Shown here in pieces: positions 1 through 9,775 of a DNA stretch of 64,000 bases (the first letter of the stretch is position 1; every line of letters begins with the position of its first letter). The position numbers and the translations under genes were made by a program. Below the pieces are notes generated by a model. That model had not been told where the DNA came from. It was given only the letters and a program-made list of their open reading frames with translations, and ran no database searches. This DNA is from Pantoea coffeiphila (lineage in GTDB: Bacteria > Pseudomonadota > Gammaproteobacteria > Enterobacterales > Enterobacteriaceae), in NCBI RefSeq assembly GCF_016909495.1, contig NZ_JAFBFW010000002.1, positions 372,001 through 436,000 of the forward strand. Reading direction: 5' to 3'.

Positions 1-1808
1 AGCCCCTGCCCCAGCTCCAGAATGTCGGCAATTTTCTTGTTCAGCGCCTGCGGCACGATACCGTTTTCTTTGTTAAAGGCGTCCTGTTTCTCACGGCGGC
101 GCTCCGTTTCACCAATGGCGCGCTCCATCGACGGGGTGATCTTATCACCGTACAGAATCGCTTTACCGTTGAGGTTACGCGCCGCACGGCCGATGGTCTG
201 GATCAGTGAACGTTCAGAACGCAGGAAGCCCTCTTTATCCGCGTCGAGGATCGCCACCAGCGAGACTTCCGGCATATCCAGCCCTTCTCGCAGCAGGTTG
301 ATACCCACCAGCACATCAAACTTGCCGAGGCGCAGGTCGCGGATAATTTCAACACGCTCAACAGTGTCGATGTCGGAGTGCAGATAGCGTACCCGCTCGC
401 CGTGCTCTTCCAGATACTCGGTTAAATCTTCCGCCATGCGCTTGGTCAGCACCGTCACCAGCACGCGTTCGTTAATCGCCACCCGCTGGCGAATCTCCGA
501 CAGCAGATCGTCAACCTGGGTACTGACCGGGCGCACTTCGACGATCGGGTCGAGCAGACCGGTTGGGCGCACCACCTGATCGATCACATCACCGCCGGAT
601 TTTTCCAACTCGTAATTTCCCGGCGTGGCGGAAACATAGATGGTCTGGGGAGCCAGCGCCTCAAACTCTTCAAACTTCATCGGGCGATTATCCAGCGCCG
701 AAGGCAGGCGGAAACCGTATTCCACCAGCGTCTCTTTTCGCGCCCGGTCGCCGCGATACATACCGCCGATCTGCGGAATGGTGACGTGTGATTCATCAAT
801 CACCAGCAGGCCATCGGGAGGCAGATAGTCAAACAGCGTCGGCGGCGCTTCGCCCGGACCGCGCCCGGAAAGATAGCGCGAGTAGTTTTCAATGCCCGAG
901 CAGTAGCCCAGCTCATTCATCATTTCCAGATCAAACTGGGTGCGCTGGCTGATACGCTGTTCTTCCAGCAGTTTATTGTTGGCCAGCAGCACCTGGCGGC
1001 GATCGGCCAGTTCCACTTTGATCTCTTCCATCGCCTGCAAAATACGCTCACGCGGCGTCACATAGTGGGTTTTCGGATAGATGGTGTAGCGTGGGATCAC
1101 CGAGGTAATTTGCCCGGTCAGCGGATCGAAAATCGACAGCCGTTCCACTTCTTCGTCAAACAGTTCAACCCGCAGCGCGTAATCGTCGGACTCCGCCGGG
1201 AAAATATCGATAACCTCACCGCGTACGCGGAACGTGCCGCGCTGGAAGGCCTGATCGTTGCGGGTGTACTGGAGTTCGGCCAGCCGCCGCAGAATGGCGC
1301 GCTGGTCAATCACCATGCCGCGCGTCAGGTGCAGCATCATCTTCAGATAGAGGTCGGGGTCGCCCAGACCGTAAATCGCCGAGACCGACGCCACCACGAT
1401 CACATCACGGCGCTCCAGCAGCGCCTTCGTCGCCGACAGGCGCATCTGTTCAATGTGTTCGTTTACTGAGGCATCTTTCTCGATAAAGGTATCCGAGCTG
1501 GGGACGTAGGCTTCAGGCTGGTAATAATCGTAATAGGAGACAAAGTATTCCACCGCATTGTCGGGGAAAAACTCCTTCATCTCGCCGTACAGCTGCGCTG
1601 CCAGGGTTTTATTGGGTGCCAGCACCATGGTTGGCCGATTGAGATCGGCAATCACGTTGGCGACGGTAAACGTTTTTCCTGAACCCGTTACCCCAAGCAG
1701 AGTCTGGTGAGCCAGCCCGTCTTCCAGACCCTCTTCCAGACGGCGGATCGCCTCAGGCTGATCGCCAGAGGGTTTAAAATCGGAGTTGAGTTTAAAGACT
1801 TTGCTCAT
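1..1808 (-). CDS. uvrB: UvrABC excinuclease subunit B (C-terminus beyond window)
   Basis: UvrB is the damage-verifying helicase-like subunit of nucleotide excision repair; it receives lesions from UvrA and recruits UvrC. About 602 of the usual 673 or so residues are visible, so the C-terminal UvrC-binding UVR motif lies outside the window. The protein starts [20 protein letters not shown]. Walker A GVTGSGKT is at residues 39-46, the [12 protein letters not shown] lesion-clamping hairpin follows, and the DESH Walker B box and the helicase motif VRPTGLLDP are all intact. The ATG is at 1806-1808. The gene is transcribed leftwards from a control region holding an SOS box 78 bp upstream. The identification is essentially certain. 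Confidence 0.97.
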   Translation of the reverse strand, partial: MSKVFKLNSDFKPSGDQPEAIRRLEEGLEDGLAHQTLLGVTGSGKTFTVANVIADLNRPTMVLAPNKTLAAQLYGEMKEFFPDNAVEYFVSYYDYYQPEAYVPSSDTFIEKDASVNEHIEQMRLSATKALLERRDVIVVASVSAIYGLGDPDLYLKMMLHLTRGMVIDQRAILRRLAELQYTRNDQAFQRGTFRVRGEVIDIFPAESDDYALRVELFDEEVERLSIFDPLTGQITSVIPRYTIYPKTHYVTPRERILQAMEEIKVELADRRQVLLANNKLLEEQRISQRTQFDLEMMNELGYCSGIENYSRYLSGRGPGEAPPTLFDYLPPDGLLVIDESHVTIPQIGGMYRGDRARKETLVEYGFRLPSALDNRPMKFEEFEALAPQTIYVSATPGNYELEKSGGDVIDQVVRPTGLLDPIVEVRPVSTQVDDLLSEIRQRVAINERVLVTVLTKRMAEDLTEYLEEHGERVRYLHSDIDTVERVEIIRDLRLGKFDVLVGINLLREGLDMPEVSLVAILDADKEGFLRSERSLIQTIGRAARNLNGKAILYGDKITPSMERAIGETERRREKQDAFNKENGIVPQALNKKIADILELGQG

Positions 1809-1885
1809 TAGCAGGCTACCTGATGGAAATATGCACGAACCGGGTTCTAATTCTACTCCGCCATCGCCAATTTGCCAGTTAAAAA

Positions 1886-1905
1886 TACTGGATAAATTAA
1901 CAGTT
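1886..1905 (-). promoter_or_regulatory. LexA (SOS) box of uvrB
   Basis: The sequence TACTGGATAAATTAACAGTT has the CTG-N10-CAG core (1888-1890, 1901-1903). It differs from the E. coli uvrB SOS box, as I recall it, only in the central A/T tract. It lies 78 bp upstream of the uvrB start, so uvrB is very probably DNA-damage inducible. Confidence 0.88.
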
Positions 1906-2197
1906 AATTTGCATAATGCGAATCCAGAGGGCAGAGCCGCACTTTTGTCGGACAGTACGCAAACGACTGCGCATAAACTGTTACCGGGTTATCCCCAGAA
2001 ATTTTGTTATATTAACATTTGTCAAGCGTCGGTAGTTAAAAGCGCGGCCGACTTTGGTTCAAGAATCCCCGGCGCTTGATTTTAGTTAAAGTGCTGATTT
2101 TAATAAAATTTAATAACAAGCCGAGTTTCGCACCAATCAGAGCCAAAGCCGCGCCCGCTCTCGCTTTACGCAAGTTTTCACAATCTAATACACAAGG

Positions 2198-2220
2198 TTA
2201 TCCACAGTAACAGTGGATAA
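2198..2220. promoter_or_regulatory. Inverted pair of DnaA boxes upstream of uvrB
   Basis: A perfect DnaA box TTATCCACA lies at 2198-2206, followed by an inverted near-match AGTGGATAA at 2212-2220 (8 of 9). A weaker TTATCCCCA occurs at 1989-1997. E. coli uvrB also has DnaA-binding sites in its upstream promoter region, so this arrangement is probably conserved. Confidence 0.65.
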
Positions 2221-2646
2221 CTGATTACAGCGCTTGTAACGTCTGATGTGTATAAATCGTCCCCATCGCTCATAACCGCGGCTAAATATTTTTTTTTGTT
2301 TTTTTTTTCACACTTCAACGCACCTTTTTGGATAAGAAAAGGCGGAATTCTGCATAGCCAGTAGGAATTTTAAGCATCCCCCTCTTTCAGACTTCAGCTC
2401 ACTCCTGCCATTTCACGCAGCATCTGCACCACAATTGATTAGCCCGGAGCACTATCGGGGTGCAGCCCGCTGATTACCGTCAGAAATTGTTTAACGTTTC
2501 TGACAAATAGAGCCGCAGAACGGAGAGTTCATCGAGTTTTTCATCGTTATGTAGAGATGGCCCGTTAATTGCTTGTTAAATAGTACGCCAGCTAAATCGC
2601 CCTGTAATGCGGGTGCAATCGGATACTGTCTGGAGGAGAGTGCAAG

Positions 2647-3363
2647 ATGCTGAGTTTACGTTCAATCAATCAATTTTATGGGCAAAACCATATTCTGTGG
2701 GATGTGGACCTCGATCTTCCCCCCGGCACCTGTACCGGCATCATTGGCCGCCCCGGGATGGGGAAGACTACGCTGGTTAACTGCATCATGGGCCACCTGC
2801 CGATCAACAGCGGTTCGATGATTTGGCAAGAAGGCGATCTGCCGCCGCAGGATTTGCTGCTGCAGCCGGTAGAGCGGCGTGCTGCTCTCGGCATTGGCTA
2901 TGTTCCACAGGGCAGGCAAATTTTTTCTCAGCTTAGCGTGGAAGAGAACCTGCAAATCGCCCTGCTGGCCGGTGCAGGACAGGAGCGCCACCGGGCTATC
3001 CCGCAGATGGTTTATGACCTGTTTCCGGCGCTTTATTCGCTACGCCAGCAGCGCAGTGGCGAACTGCCCCTCGACCAGCAGCAGCATCTGGCGCTGGCCC
3101 GTGCGCTGGTACTGGAACCTAAGCTGCTGATTCTGGACGATCCGACCGAAGGGATGTCGCCGTGGCTGGAAGAGGAAATGGGCAATCTGATCCACCGGCT
3201 GAATCATGATTTCGGCATGACCATTTTGCTGCTGGAACAGCGCCTGTCGTTTATCCGCCGGGTGGCCGATTACTTCCTGCTGCTGCACCGCGGGCGAAAC
3301 GTCGCCCACGGTAAAATGGCGCTGCTGGATGAAGGCGTGGTGAATACCTGGCTGACGGCCTGA
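2647..3363 (+). CDS. Orphan UrtE/LivF-type ABC transporter ATPase with degenerate motifs
   Basis: This 238-residue protein has the length and layout of the UrtE/LivF ATPases of branched-chain amino-acid or urea importers. Walker A is GRPGMGKTT (about 34-42) and the Q-loop is YVPQGRQIF. The family-type segment LDDPTEGMSP replaces the usual LDEPTEG, so the catalytic Glu is Asp at about 165. The signature LSGGQ is replaced by ELPLDQ at about 139-144. The ATG follows a strong GGAGGAG site with 8-bp spacing. No permease, binding-protein or urease gene is adjacent, so the partners are unknown. It may be a repurposed or weakly active ATPase. The fold assignment is firm; the function is not. Confidence 0.8.
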   Translation: MLSLRSINQFYGQNHILWDVDLDLPPGTCTGIIGRPGMGKTTLVNCIMGHLPINSGSMIWQEGDLPPQDLLLQPVERRAALGIGYVPQGRQIFSQLSVEENLQIALLAGAGQERHRAIPQMVYDLFPALYSLRQQRSGELPLDQQQHLALARALVLEPKLLILDDPTEGMSPWLEEEMGNLIHRLNHDFGMTILLLEQRLSFIRRVADYFLLLHRGRNVAHGKMALLDEGVVNTWLTA

Positions 3364-3426
3364 ATAGCGCTGTCAGGAGTGGCATCCCGGCGTTATTCCA
3401 GCGTCTTCGCATCGGGGCGTCTGCCG

Positions 3427-4098
3427 TTACGGCAGCGACAGATACTGCCCCAGCTGCGCCCTCTGCGCTTCATCGGGCAGATAAGGGATCTCCCCCAGCA
3501 GCGGCGAAGGCAGCAGCCGTCGTAACGTCGCCATATACTCCGCGTGACGCTTGCCGGCGGGCTGTACGCAGTTGGCAATCCAGCCCACCAGCGTCAATCC
3601 ACTCGCCTGAATCGCCTGCGCGGTCAGCAGCGCGTGATTGATGCAGCCCAGCTTAACGCCCACTACCAGAATCACCGGCAGCTGCTCCTCTACCACCCAG
3701 TCGGCAAAGGTTTGATCCGCTGACAGCGGGGTAAACCAGCCTCCGGCACCCTCGGTCAGTACCCAGTCAGCGTGCTGCGCTACCGACGCCAGCCCGGCGG
3801 ACAGCTGGCTGAAGGCGATGGGACGCTGCTCTTCCGCACTGACGATATGCGGTGAGGTGGGTTCCATAAACGCCAGCGGATTGACCATCTCGTAGGGTAA
3901 ATCGATGCTGGAAAACCGCTGTAGCAACAATGCATCTTCATTGCGTAAACCTTCGGGTGTGACTTCACAGCCGGAGGCCACCGGCTTATAGCCCGCACAG
4001 CGATAACCCGCCGCGCTGGCGGCCTGCAGCAGCGCACAGCTGGCGGTCGTTTTGCCTATTTCCGTATCGGTTCCGGTCACAAACCAGCGTTTACTCAC
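3427..4098 (-). CDS. bioD: ATP-dependent dethiobiotin synthetase
   Basis: BioD closes the ureido ring of dethiobiotin from 7,8-diaminopelargonate, CO2 and ATP, the penultimate step of biotin synthesis. The P-loop GTDTEIGKT is near the N-terminus. EGAGGWFTPLS, PVILVVGVKLGCINHA and GKRHAEYM match E. coli BioD. I chose the GTG at 4098, giving MSKRWFVTG and 223 residues: an AGGAG lies 9 bases upstream and E. coli starts at the same place. An upstream TTG at 4104 is too close to that site. The gene overlaps the end of bioC by 8 bases and is last in bioBFCD. A CTGCCG-TTA-CGGCAG hairpin at 3421-3435 spans its stop codon. Confidence 0.95.
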   Translation of the reverse strand: MSKRWFVTGTDTEIGKTTASCALLQAASAAGYRCAGYKPVASGCEVTPEGLRNEDALLLQRFSSIDLPYEMVNPLAFMEPTSPHIVSAEEQRPIAFSQLSAGLASVAQHADWVLTEGAGGWFTPLSADQTFADWVVEEQLPVILVVGVKLGCINHALLTAQAIQASGLTLVGWIANCVQPAGKRHAEYMATLRRLLPSPLLGEIPYLPDEAQRAQLGQYLSLP

Positions 4099-4849
4099 GT
4101 TCAATCACTCCTAAAATCAGTTTCCAGCTCAGCAGGCAGCCGCGCCGATCGCGGCTCCAGACGTGCTCAAGCTGCTGTAGTCGTTCCCGGTTAAGAAAAT
4201 GGCTTTCCCGACCACGATGTAAATGCGTCACCCCGGTCCCTTTTAGCGAGCGTATCGTGCTAATGGCGTCCGGGTAGGCCAGCGTCAATGTGAAACGGTG
4301 CAGTTGTAAATTCATGCCGGCCCCGGCCTGCGCGATCTCGTTGGCGGTCAGCTGCGGGTTGAGAGGAGCCTCGGCTCCCAGCGCCTGCCACGCGGCCGTC
4401 ACTTCGTGCAGCGATCCGGCTTCGAGGGTAGAAAACAGCACCTGTCCTCCCGGGCGGGTCACCCGATACAGCTCGCTCAGCCCCTGGCGCAGATCGCTGC
4501 ACCACTGTACGGCAAGATTGCTCCAGCAGCGGTCGAAGCTGGCATCCGCGAACGGCAGCGCTTCGATATCCCCCAGCCGGTAGTCCGATGCGACCGCCGA
4601 TGATTCCGCCTGACGCAGCATTTCTGCCGAGAGATCCAGCGCGGTCACCCGATGGCCGTTCTGCTGCCAGCGCTGGCTGAACCAGCCGGTACCGCAGCCC
4701 GCGTCCAGCACCTGCATTGTGCTCCCGCGCCTCGCCAGCGCCATCAGCCGTTCACCGCACAGCCGTTGCAGCTCGGCGTGCTGGTTATAGCCCGATGCAG
4801 CGCGGCCAAAGGCCACGGCAACCGCCCGTTTATCAATCTCCTGTAGCAT
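4091..4849 (-). CDS. bioC: Malonyl-ACP O-methyltransferase
   Basis: BioC methylates malonyl-ACP with S-adenosylmethionine, disguising it so that fatty-acid synthase can build the pimeloyl chain for biotin. The SAM-binding motif [11 protein letters not shown] and the post-motif segment [13 protein letters not shown] mark a class I methyltransferase. The ATG at 4849 gives [19 protein letters not shown] (252 residues), aligning with the E. coli start and preceded by GGAGG inside bioF. It overlaps the bioF end by 17 bases, so translation is probably coupled. A longer reading frame upstream is not expected to be used. Confidence 0.94.
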   Translation of the reverse strand: MLQEIDKRAVAVAFGRAASGYNQHAELQRLCGERLMALARRGSTMQVLDAGCGTGWFSQRWQQNGHRVTALDLSAEMLRQAESSAVASDYRLGDIEALPFADASFDRCWSNLAVQWCSDLRQGLSELYRVTRPGGQVLFSTLEAGSLHEVTAAWQALGAEAPLNPQLTANEIAQAGAGMNLQLHRFTLTLAYPDAISTIRSLKGTGVTHLHRGRESHFLNRERLQQLEHVWSRDRRGCLLSWKLILGVIERE

Positions 4850-5984
4850 GCAGCACCTCCAGCAGGCGATCGATATCATCCGGCAGATGCGCCGCGCTCA
4901 GCGTAATGCGCAGCCGCGCGGTGCCGGGCGGTACGGTTGGTGGTCGAATCGCGCTCACCCAGCAGCCCAGCCGCCGCAGCCGCGCAGCCAGTTCCACGGC
5001 GGCCCCTTCCTCGCCCACTAACAGCGGCTGAATCGCGCTGTCGGCATTCATCATCTGCCAGCGCAGACCATCGGCTCCGGCGCGAAAACGAGCGATATTC
5101 TGCCGCAGGCGCTGGCGCAGTTCGTCACCCTGCTGCACGCAGCGCAGCGCCTCCTGCAGTGCACAGACCTGAGCGGGCGGCATGGCGGTGCTGTAAATCA
5201 GATGGCGGGCAAACTGCAGCATAAACTCGGCGGTGTCGTCATCGCACAGCAGCGCCGCACCGCTGACGCCGAACGCTTTACCAAAGGTAATGATTTGCAG
5301 ATCGGGCTTAACTTCCTGCTGCCAGCAGCTGCCCCGCCCCTGTTCACCGCAGACGCCAATGCCGTGCGCATCATCCACCAGCAGCCAGGCGTTATGCTGC
5401 TGCGCAAGCTGATGCAGCGCAGTCAGCGGCGCGCTGTCGCCGTCCATGCTGAAGACGCCCTCCGTGACCACCAGCGTTTCACCGCTGCACGGGCCCGCCA
5501 GCCTGGCGGCCAGCGCCTGCGGCTGGTTATGGGCAAAGCGGCGCAGCGTCGCCGGGCTGTGGCAGGCGGCCTCCAGCAGCGAAGCGTGGCTGAGTTTGTC
5601 GGCCAGGATGCGATCGTCTTTACCCGCCAGCGCGGCGATGATCGCCTGATTGGCGGCAAAACCGGAGATAAACAGCAGCGCGCGGGGGTAGCCCAGCCAG
5701 TCGGCCAGCTGCTGCTCCAGATCCACCTGCGGGGTGCGAAATCCGGTGATATGCGCCGAGCCGCCTGCGCCAACGCCATAGCGCGCCGCGCCCTGCTGCC
5801 AGGCATTCACAATGCGCGGGTGATGGCTCAGCCCGAGGTAATCGTTGGCAGAAAAGTTGAGGTAGTCCGTCCCTGCGATGCTCAGGCTGCGGGCGTCGGC
5901 CTGCTGGCAGGGCGTGCGCTGGCGGTACTGACCGTTTTGGCGGCGCTGCTCCAGCGACTGCTTAACGCGTTGCGGCCAGCTCAT
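4833..5984 (-). CDS. bioF: 8-amino-7-oxononanoate synthase
   Basis: BioF condenses pimeloyl-ACP (or pimeloyl-CoA) with L-alanine, using PLP. The protein is 383 residues (E. coli 384). The PLP lysine is K236 in [11 protein letters not shown], with the DDAHGIG cofactor motif at about 204-210 and [13 protein letters not shown] near the N-terminus. Its ATG shares one base with the bioB stop (TAATG at 5982-5986), implying translational re-initiation. It is the second gene of bioBFCD. Confidence 0.96.
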   Translation of the reverse strand: MSWPQRVKQSLEQRRQNGQYRQRTPCQQADARSLSIAGTDYLNFSANDYLGLSHHPRIVNAWQQGAARYGVGAGGSAHITGFRTPQVDLEQQLADWLGYPRALLFISGFAANQAIIAALAGKDDRILADKLSHASLLEAACHSPATLRRFAHNQPQALAARLAGPCSGETLVVTEGVFSMDGDSAPLTALHQLAQQHNAWLLVDDAHGIGVCGEQGRGSCWQQEVKPDLQIITFGKAFGVSGAALLCDDDTAEFMLQFARHLIYSTAMPPAQVCALQEALRCVQQGDELRQRLRQNIARFRAGADGLRWQMMNADSAIQPLLVGEEGAAVELAARLRRLGCWVSAIRPPTVPPGTARLRITLSAAHLPDDIDRLLEVLHATGD

Positions 5985-7015
5985 TACAGGGCCGCGTTGT
6001 AAAACTGTTCGGTGTCAGCGGTCATCAGCTGGGCGGCAAGCGCCTGCTGCTGTTCGTTATCCCCGGCGTGGGTCGCGGTGTGCTGCGGGTTCAGGCCCAG
6101 CTTACGGAACAGGATCAGATCTTTATCCTCCTCCGGGTTCGGCGTAGTCAGCAGCTTGCAGCCGTAGAAAATCGAGTTAGCCCCGGCCATAAAGCACATC
6201 GCCTGGGTCTGCTCGCTCATCTGTTCACGCCCGGCGGAAAGACGCACGTGGGAACGCGGCATCATAATTCTTGCCGCCGCAATGGTGCGGATAAAGTCGA
6301 ATGGATCGACGTCCTCGTTATCCGCCAGCGGCGTGCCCTTCACTTTCACCAGCATATTGATCGGCACGCTTTCCGGCGGCGTCGGCAGGTTCGCCAGCTG
6401 CACCAGCAGTCCGGCACGGTCGTTGACCGTTTCGCCCAGGCCGACGATGCCGCCAGAACAGACTTTAATCCCGGCATCACGCACTTTTCCAAGGGTGTCC
6501 AGACGCTCCTGATAGCTGCGGGTGGTGATGATGCTGCCGTAAAATTCCGGCGAAGTGTCGAGGTTGTGGTTATAGAAATCCAGCCCGGCGGAGGCCAGCC
6601 GCTGTGCCTGCTGCTCGCTCAACGTACCGAGGGTCATACAGGTTTCCATCCCCATCGCCTTCACTCCCTGCACCATCTGCTCCAGATAGGGCATATCGCG
6701 CTCGTGCGGATTTTTCCACGCCGCCCCCATACAAAAACGACCGGAACCGGCGGCTTTCGCCTTGCGCGCGGAGTTCAGCACCTCCTCCACCTCCATCAGC
6801 CGTTCGGACTCCAGCCCGGTTTTATAGCGCGCGCTTTGCGGGCAGTACTTGCAGTCCTCCGGGCAGGCTCCGGTTTTGATCGACAGCAGCGTGCTGACCT
6901 GTACCTGACGCGGGTCAAAATGCTGGCGGTGGATCTGCTGCGCTTCAAACATCAGTTCGAGAAACGGCTTATCAAACAGCGCCTGCGTCTGTGAAAGGGT
7001 CCAACGTTTTGCCAT
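5984..7015 (-). CDS. bioB: Biotin synthase (radical SAM)
   Basis: BioB inserts sulfur into dethiobiotin to make biotin. The radical-SAM [4Fe-4S] motif is C51-x3-C55-x2-C58 in [11 protein letters not shown], and the protein is otherwise nearly colinear with E. coli BioB (343 versus 346 residues). I chose the ATG at 7015 (MAKRWTLSQ), because TTGGAGCA just upstream supplies its ribosome-binding site. The frame could be opened 12 bases earlier at that TTG, but this would put the site inside the gene. It is the first gene of the leftward biotin operon and diverges from bioA across the BirA operator. Confidence 0.96.
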   Translation of the reverse strand: MAKRWTLSQTQALFDKPFLELMFEAQQIHRQHFDPRQVQVSTLLSIKTGACPEDCKYCPQSARYKTGLESERLMEVEEVLNSARKAKAAGSGRFCMGAAWKNPHERDMPYLEQMVQGVKAMGMETCMTLGTLSEQQAQRLASAGLDFYNHNLDTSPEFYGSIITTRSYQERLDTLGKVRDAGIKVCSGGIVGLGETVNDRAGLLVQLANLPTPPESVPINMLVKVKGTPLADNEDVDPFDFIRTIAAARIMMPRSHVRLSAGREQMSEQTQAMCFMAGANSIFYGCKLLTTPNPEEDKDLILFRKLGLNPQHTATHAGDNEQQQALAAQLMTADTEQFYNAAL

Positions 7016-7062
7016 TGCTTGCTCCAAAAAAGTCTGTCATTTGTCTTCACGGCCTGGTTATA

Positions 7063-7097
7063 CTTGTAAACTAAATTTTTTATTTTTGGTTTACAAG
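7063..7097. promoter_or_regulatory. BirA biotin operator between bioA and bioB
   Basis: Perfect inverted half-sites CTTGTAAAC (7063-7071) and GTTTACAAG (7089-7097) are separated by 17 AT-rich bases. This matches the known BirA operator architecture. It lies 6 bp from the bioA start and 47 bp from bioB, so holo-BirA would block both divergent promoters when biotin is plentiful. Confidence 0.94.
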
Positions 7098-7103
7098 TGA
7101 TTT

Positions 7104-8396
7104 ATGAATGCAGCCGATCTTGCTTTTGACCGTGACCATATCTGGCATCCCTATACCTCAATGCGCGATCCGCTGCCCTGCTATCCGGTGGTCGCCGCGC
7201 AGGAATGTCGGTTACAACTGGCCGATGGTCGGCAGCTGGTTGACGGCATGTCGTCATGGTGGGCGGCGGTTCATGGCTACAACCATCCGCGCCTGAATCA
7301 GGCGTTACAGAACCAGATGGCGCAGATGTCGCACGTGATGTTCGGCGGTATTACGCACCCGTCGGCAGTGGCGCTGTGCCGTCGGCTGGTCGCCATTACT
7401 CCCGCACCGCTGGAATGCGTGTTCCTGGCGGATTCCGGTTCGGTGGCGGTTGAGGTGGCGATGAAGATGGCCCTGCAGTTCTGGCAGGCGCGCGGTGAGA
7501 AACGTCAGCGCTTTCTGACCCTGCGTAACGGCTATCACGGCGATACCTTTGCGGCGATGTCGGTGTGCGATCCGCAGAATTCAATGCACAGCCTGTATCA
7601 GGGCTATCTGCCCGAGCATCTGTTTGCCCCCGCCCCGACGTGCCGGTTTGACGACCCGTGGCGCGAAAGCGATACCGACGCGCTGGAACAGCTGATCGTG
7701 ACCCATCATCGTCAGCTCAGTGCGGTGATCCTCGAGCCGATCGTGCAGGGTGCGGGCGGGATGCGTTTCTATCACCCGCGCTATCTACAGCGGGTACGTG
7801 AGCTGTGCGACCGCTATCAGCTGCTTCTGATCGCCGATGAGATTGCCACCGGCTTTGGCCGCACCGGCAGGCTGTTTGCCTGCGAACACGCGGGGATCGC
7901 CCCGGATATTCTCTGCGTCGGTAAAGCCCTGACCGGCGGCACGATGACGCTTTCGGCGACGCTGACCACTCGCCGGGTAGCGGACACCATCAGCAACGGG
8001 GCGGCGGGCTGCTTTATGCACGGCCCGACGTTTATGGCCAATCCGCTGGCCTGTGCGGTGGCGGCCGAGTCGCTGGCGATACTGGAAGAGAACCACTGGC
8101 CCGAACAGGTCGCGGCAATTGAAGCGCAGCTGCGGGCGGCGCTGATGCCGTTAAAGGCCGCGGCGGAAGTTGCCGATGTGCGAGTGCTGGGTGCGATTGG
8201 CGTAGTGGAAACTCACCGGCCGGTGGACGTGGCCGCCATTCAGCGCTTCTTTGTGGAGAGCGGCGTGTGGATACGTCCGTTTGGTCGCCTGATTTACCTG
8301 ATGCCGCCCTATATTATTTCCAGAGACGAGCTGGCAAAGCTGACCGCAACGATTGCCGCCGCCGTGGATAATCCGCAGCTTTTTAAAATAACCTGA
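7104..8396 (+). CDS. bioA: Adenosylmethionine-8-amino-7-oxononanoate aminotransferase
   Basis: BioA transfers an amino group from S-adenosylmethionine to KAPA, giving 7,8-diaminopelargonate. It is a 430-residue class III PLP aminotransferase. The Schiff-base lysine is K274 in CVGKALTGG, Y144 lies in RNGYHGD, and IADEIATGFGRTG is intact. The start ATG lies only 6 bp after the BirA operator, as in E. coli, so the leader is very short and the ribosome-binding site weak. The gene is transcribed away from bioBFCD. Confidence 0.96.
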   Translation: MNAADLAFDRDHIWHPYTSMRDPLPCYPVVAAQECRLQLADGRQLVDGMSSWWAAVHGYNHPRLNQALQNQMAQMSHVMFGGITHPSAVALCRRLVAITPAPLECVFLADSGSVAVEVAMKMALQFWQARGEKRQRFLTLRNGYHGDTFAAMSVCDPQNSMHSLYQGYLPEHLFAPAPTCRFDDPWRESDTDALEQLIVTHHRQLSAVILEPIVQGAGGMRFYHPRYLQRVRELCDRYQLLLIADEIATGFGRTGRLFACEHAGIAPDILCVGKALTGGTMTLSATLTTRRVADTISNGAAGCFMHGPTFMANPLACAVAAESLAILEENHWPEQVAAIEAQLRAALMPLKAAAEVADVRVLGAIGVVETHRPVDVAAIQRFFVESGVWIRPFGRLIYLMPPYIISRDELAKLTATIAAAVDNPQLFKIT

Positions 8397-8494
8397 AGGC
8401 ACGCAGCGCGAGGCAGCCGCAGGCCGTATGCACTACGCTTTTAGCATTGTGTGTACGGCACTGAAGCCGGGCACGAGATAGCGGAGGTTCTTTT

Positions 8495-9541
8495 ATGCCA
8501 CAAGATAAGCAAACCAATCGTCGCATCCTGCTGGCTTCGCGCCCGCACGGCGCACCGACGGAAAACAATTTCCGTCTGGAAGCCCAGCACGTCCCTGCCC
8601 CAAAAACCGGCCAGGTGCTGCTGCGCACCGTGTGGCTGTCACTCGACCCGTATATGCGCGGGCGGATGAGCGATGCGCCTTCCTATGCGCCGCCCGTCGG
8701 GCTGGGCGAGGTGATGTGCGGCGGCACCGTCTCGGTTGTCGAACAGTCTGAACATGCCGACTACGCCGTCGGTGACTGGGTGGTCAGCAACAACGGCTGG
8801 CAGGATTTTTCCCTGTCCGACGGCCGCGACTTATTTAAACTCAGCGGCCCGGTGCTTAAGCATCCCTCCCACGCCTTAGGGATTCTGGGCATGCCGGGCT
8901 TCACCGCCTATATGGGGCTGCTGGATATCGGTAATCCGCAGCCGGGCGAGACCGTGGTGGTGGCCGCAGCGACCGGCGCAGTTGGCTCACTGGTGGGCCA
9001 GATTGCCAAACTGAAGGGTTGCCACGTGGTCGGTATTGCCGGCGGCGCAGAGAAATGCCGCTATGCCGAACAGGTGCTGGGCTTCGACCGCTGTCTGGAT
9101 CATCGCGATGATAATCTGGCACAGCAGCTCAGCCGCCACTGCGCGGAGGGGATCGACGTCTATTTTGAAAGCGTGGGCGGCAAAGTGTTTAACGCCGTGC
9201 TGCCGCTGATGAATACCAAAGGGCGCATTCCCGTTTGCGGTCTGATCGCCGACTACAACAGCACGAATCTTCCCGCCGGACCGGACCGCCTGCCGCTGCT
9301 GCAAAGCGCCATCCTGCGTAAACGCCTGCGCGTGCAGGGCTTCATTATCAATCAGGATTACGGCCATCGCTTTGACGAATTCTTCCGCCAGATGAGCCAG
9401 TGGGTGGCGGAGGATCGTCTGGTGTTCCGTGAAGATGTGGTCGACGGTCTGGATAACGCACCGGAAACGCTGATTGGCCTGCTGGAGGGGAAAAACTTTG
9501 GCAAGGTGGTGGTGCGGGTAGCGGGCGATACGCCAGCTTAA
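8495..9541 (+). CDS. curA: CurA-type NADPH-dependent MDR oxidoreductase
   Basis: This 348-residue zinc-independent medium-chain dehydrogenase/reductase resembles E. coli CurA (curcumin reductase, former YncB) throughout. Shared segments include VLLRTVWLSLDPYMRGRMSD near residues 42-61, the nucleotide-binding AAATGAVGSLVGQIAKLKGC, IPVCGLIADYN and the C-terminal LLEGKNFGKVVVRV. The family reduces alpha,beta-unsaturated carbonyls with NADPH; the natural substrate here is unknown. A GGAGG site precedes the ATG. It follows bioA on the same strand after 98 bp, a position it does not occupy in E. coli, but there is no reason to link it to biotin synthesis. Confidence 0.88.
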   Translation: MPQDKQTNRRILLASRPHGAPTENNFRLEAQHVPAPKTGQVLLRTVWLSLDPYMRGRMSDAPSYAPPVGLGEVMCGGTVSVVEQSEHADYAVGDWVVSNNGWQDFSLSDGRDLFKLSGPVLKHPSHALGILGMPGFTAYMGLLDIGNPQPGETVVVAAATGAVGSLVGQIAKLKGCHVVGIAGGAEKCRYAEQVLGFDRCLDHRDDNLAQQLSRHCAEGIDVYFESVGGKVFNAVLPLMNTKGRIPVCGLIADYNSTNLPAGPDRLPLLQSAILRKRLRVQGFIINQDYGHRFDEFFRQMSQWVAEDRLVFREDVVDGLDNAPETLIGLLEGKNFGKVVVRVAGDTPA

Positions 9542-9610
9542 ACGCGGCAAAGGGTATCATCCCTGTATGCGTTGCAGTAAATGAACTCAGGTACAGATAT
9601 CCAGGCAATG

Positions 9611-9639
9611 CGGCTTCATCGCTCATAAAGATGAAGCCG
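9611..9639. other. Perfect 10-bp stem-loop downstream of curA
   Basis: CGGCTTCATC (9611-9620) pairs with GATGAAGCCG (9630-9639) across a 9-base loop, 70 bp past the curA stop. There is no following U-tract, so it is not a classical intrinsic terminator. It may protect the curA mRNA 3' end or be a cryptic palindrome. Confidence 0.5.
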
Positions 9640-9775
9640 TGAGCCACGAATACTTCACTGATGAACGCGGCGGCATGTGATACCTTTTCAGCATTGGCTG
9701 CGCAGGCAGCCGGGAAGACCTTTGCCGCCGCAGCGCGGCTGAAAATAGCTGACATCTTCAGTGACAGGAGAAGGA

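Larger units (their letters stand above)
1809..2646. other. 838-bp gene-free interval between uvrB and the UrtE-like gene
   Basis: No credible coding frame was found. The interval holds the uvrB control region (SOS box, DnaA boxes), an AT-rich tract with long T runs at about 2288-2309, and a perfect inverted repeat GTCAGAAA-N10-TTTCTGAC at 2479-2504 about 140 bp before the next gene. That repeat could be an operator or a short hairpin; I cannot assign it. Confidence 0.6.

Noticed and set aside
1786-2079. 97-residue frame over the uvrB promoter
   Set aside because: It covers the SOS box and uvrB start, has no family resemblance and no ribosome-binding site.
5202-6002. 266-residue frame antisense to bioF
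   Set aside because: It lies wholly opposite bioF, and high-GC third positions leave the complementary frame open. There is no independent support.
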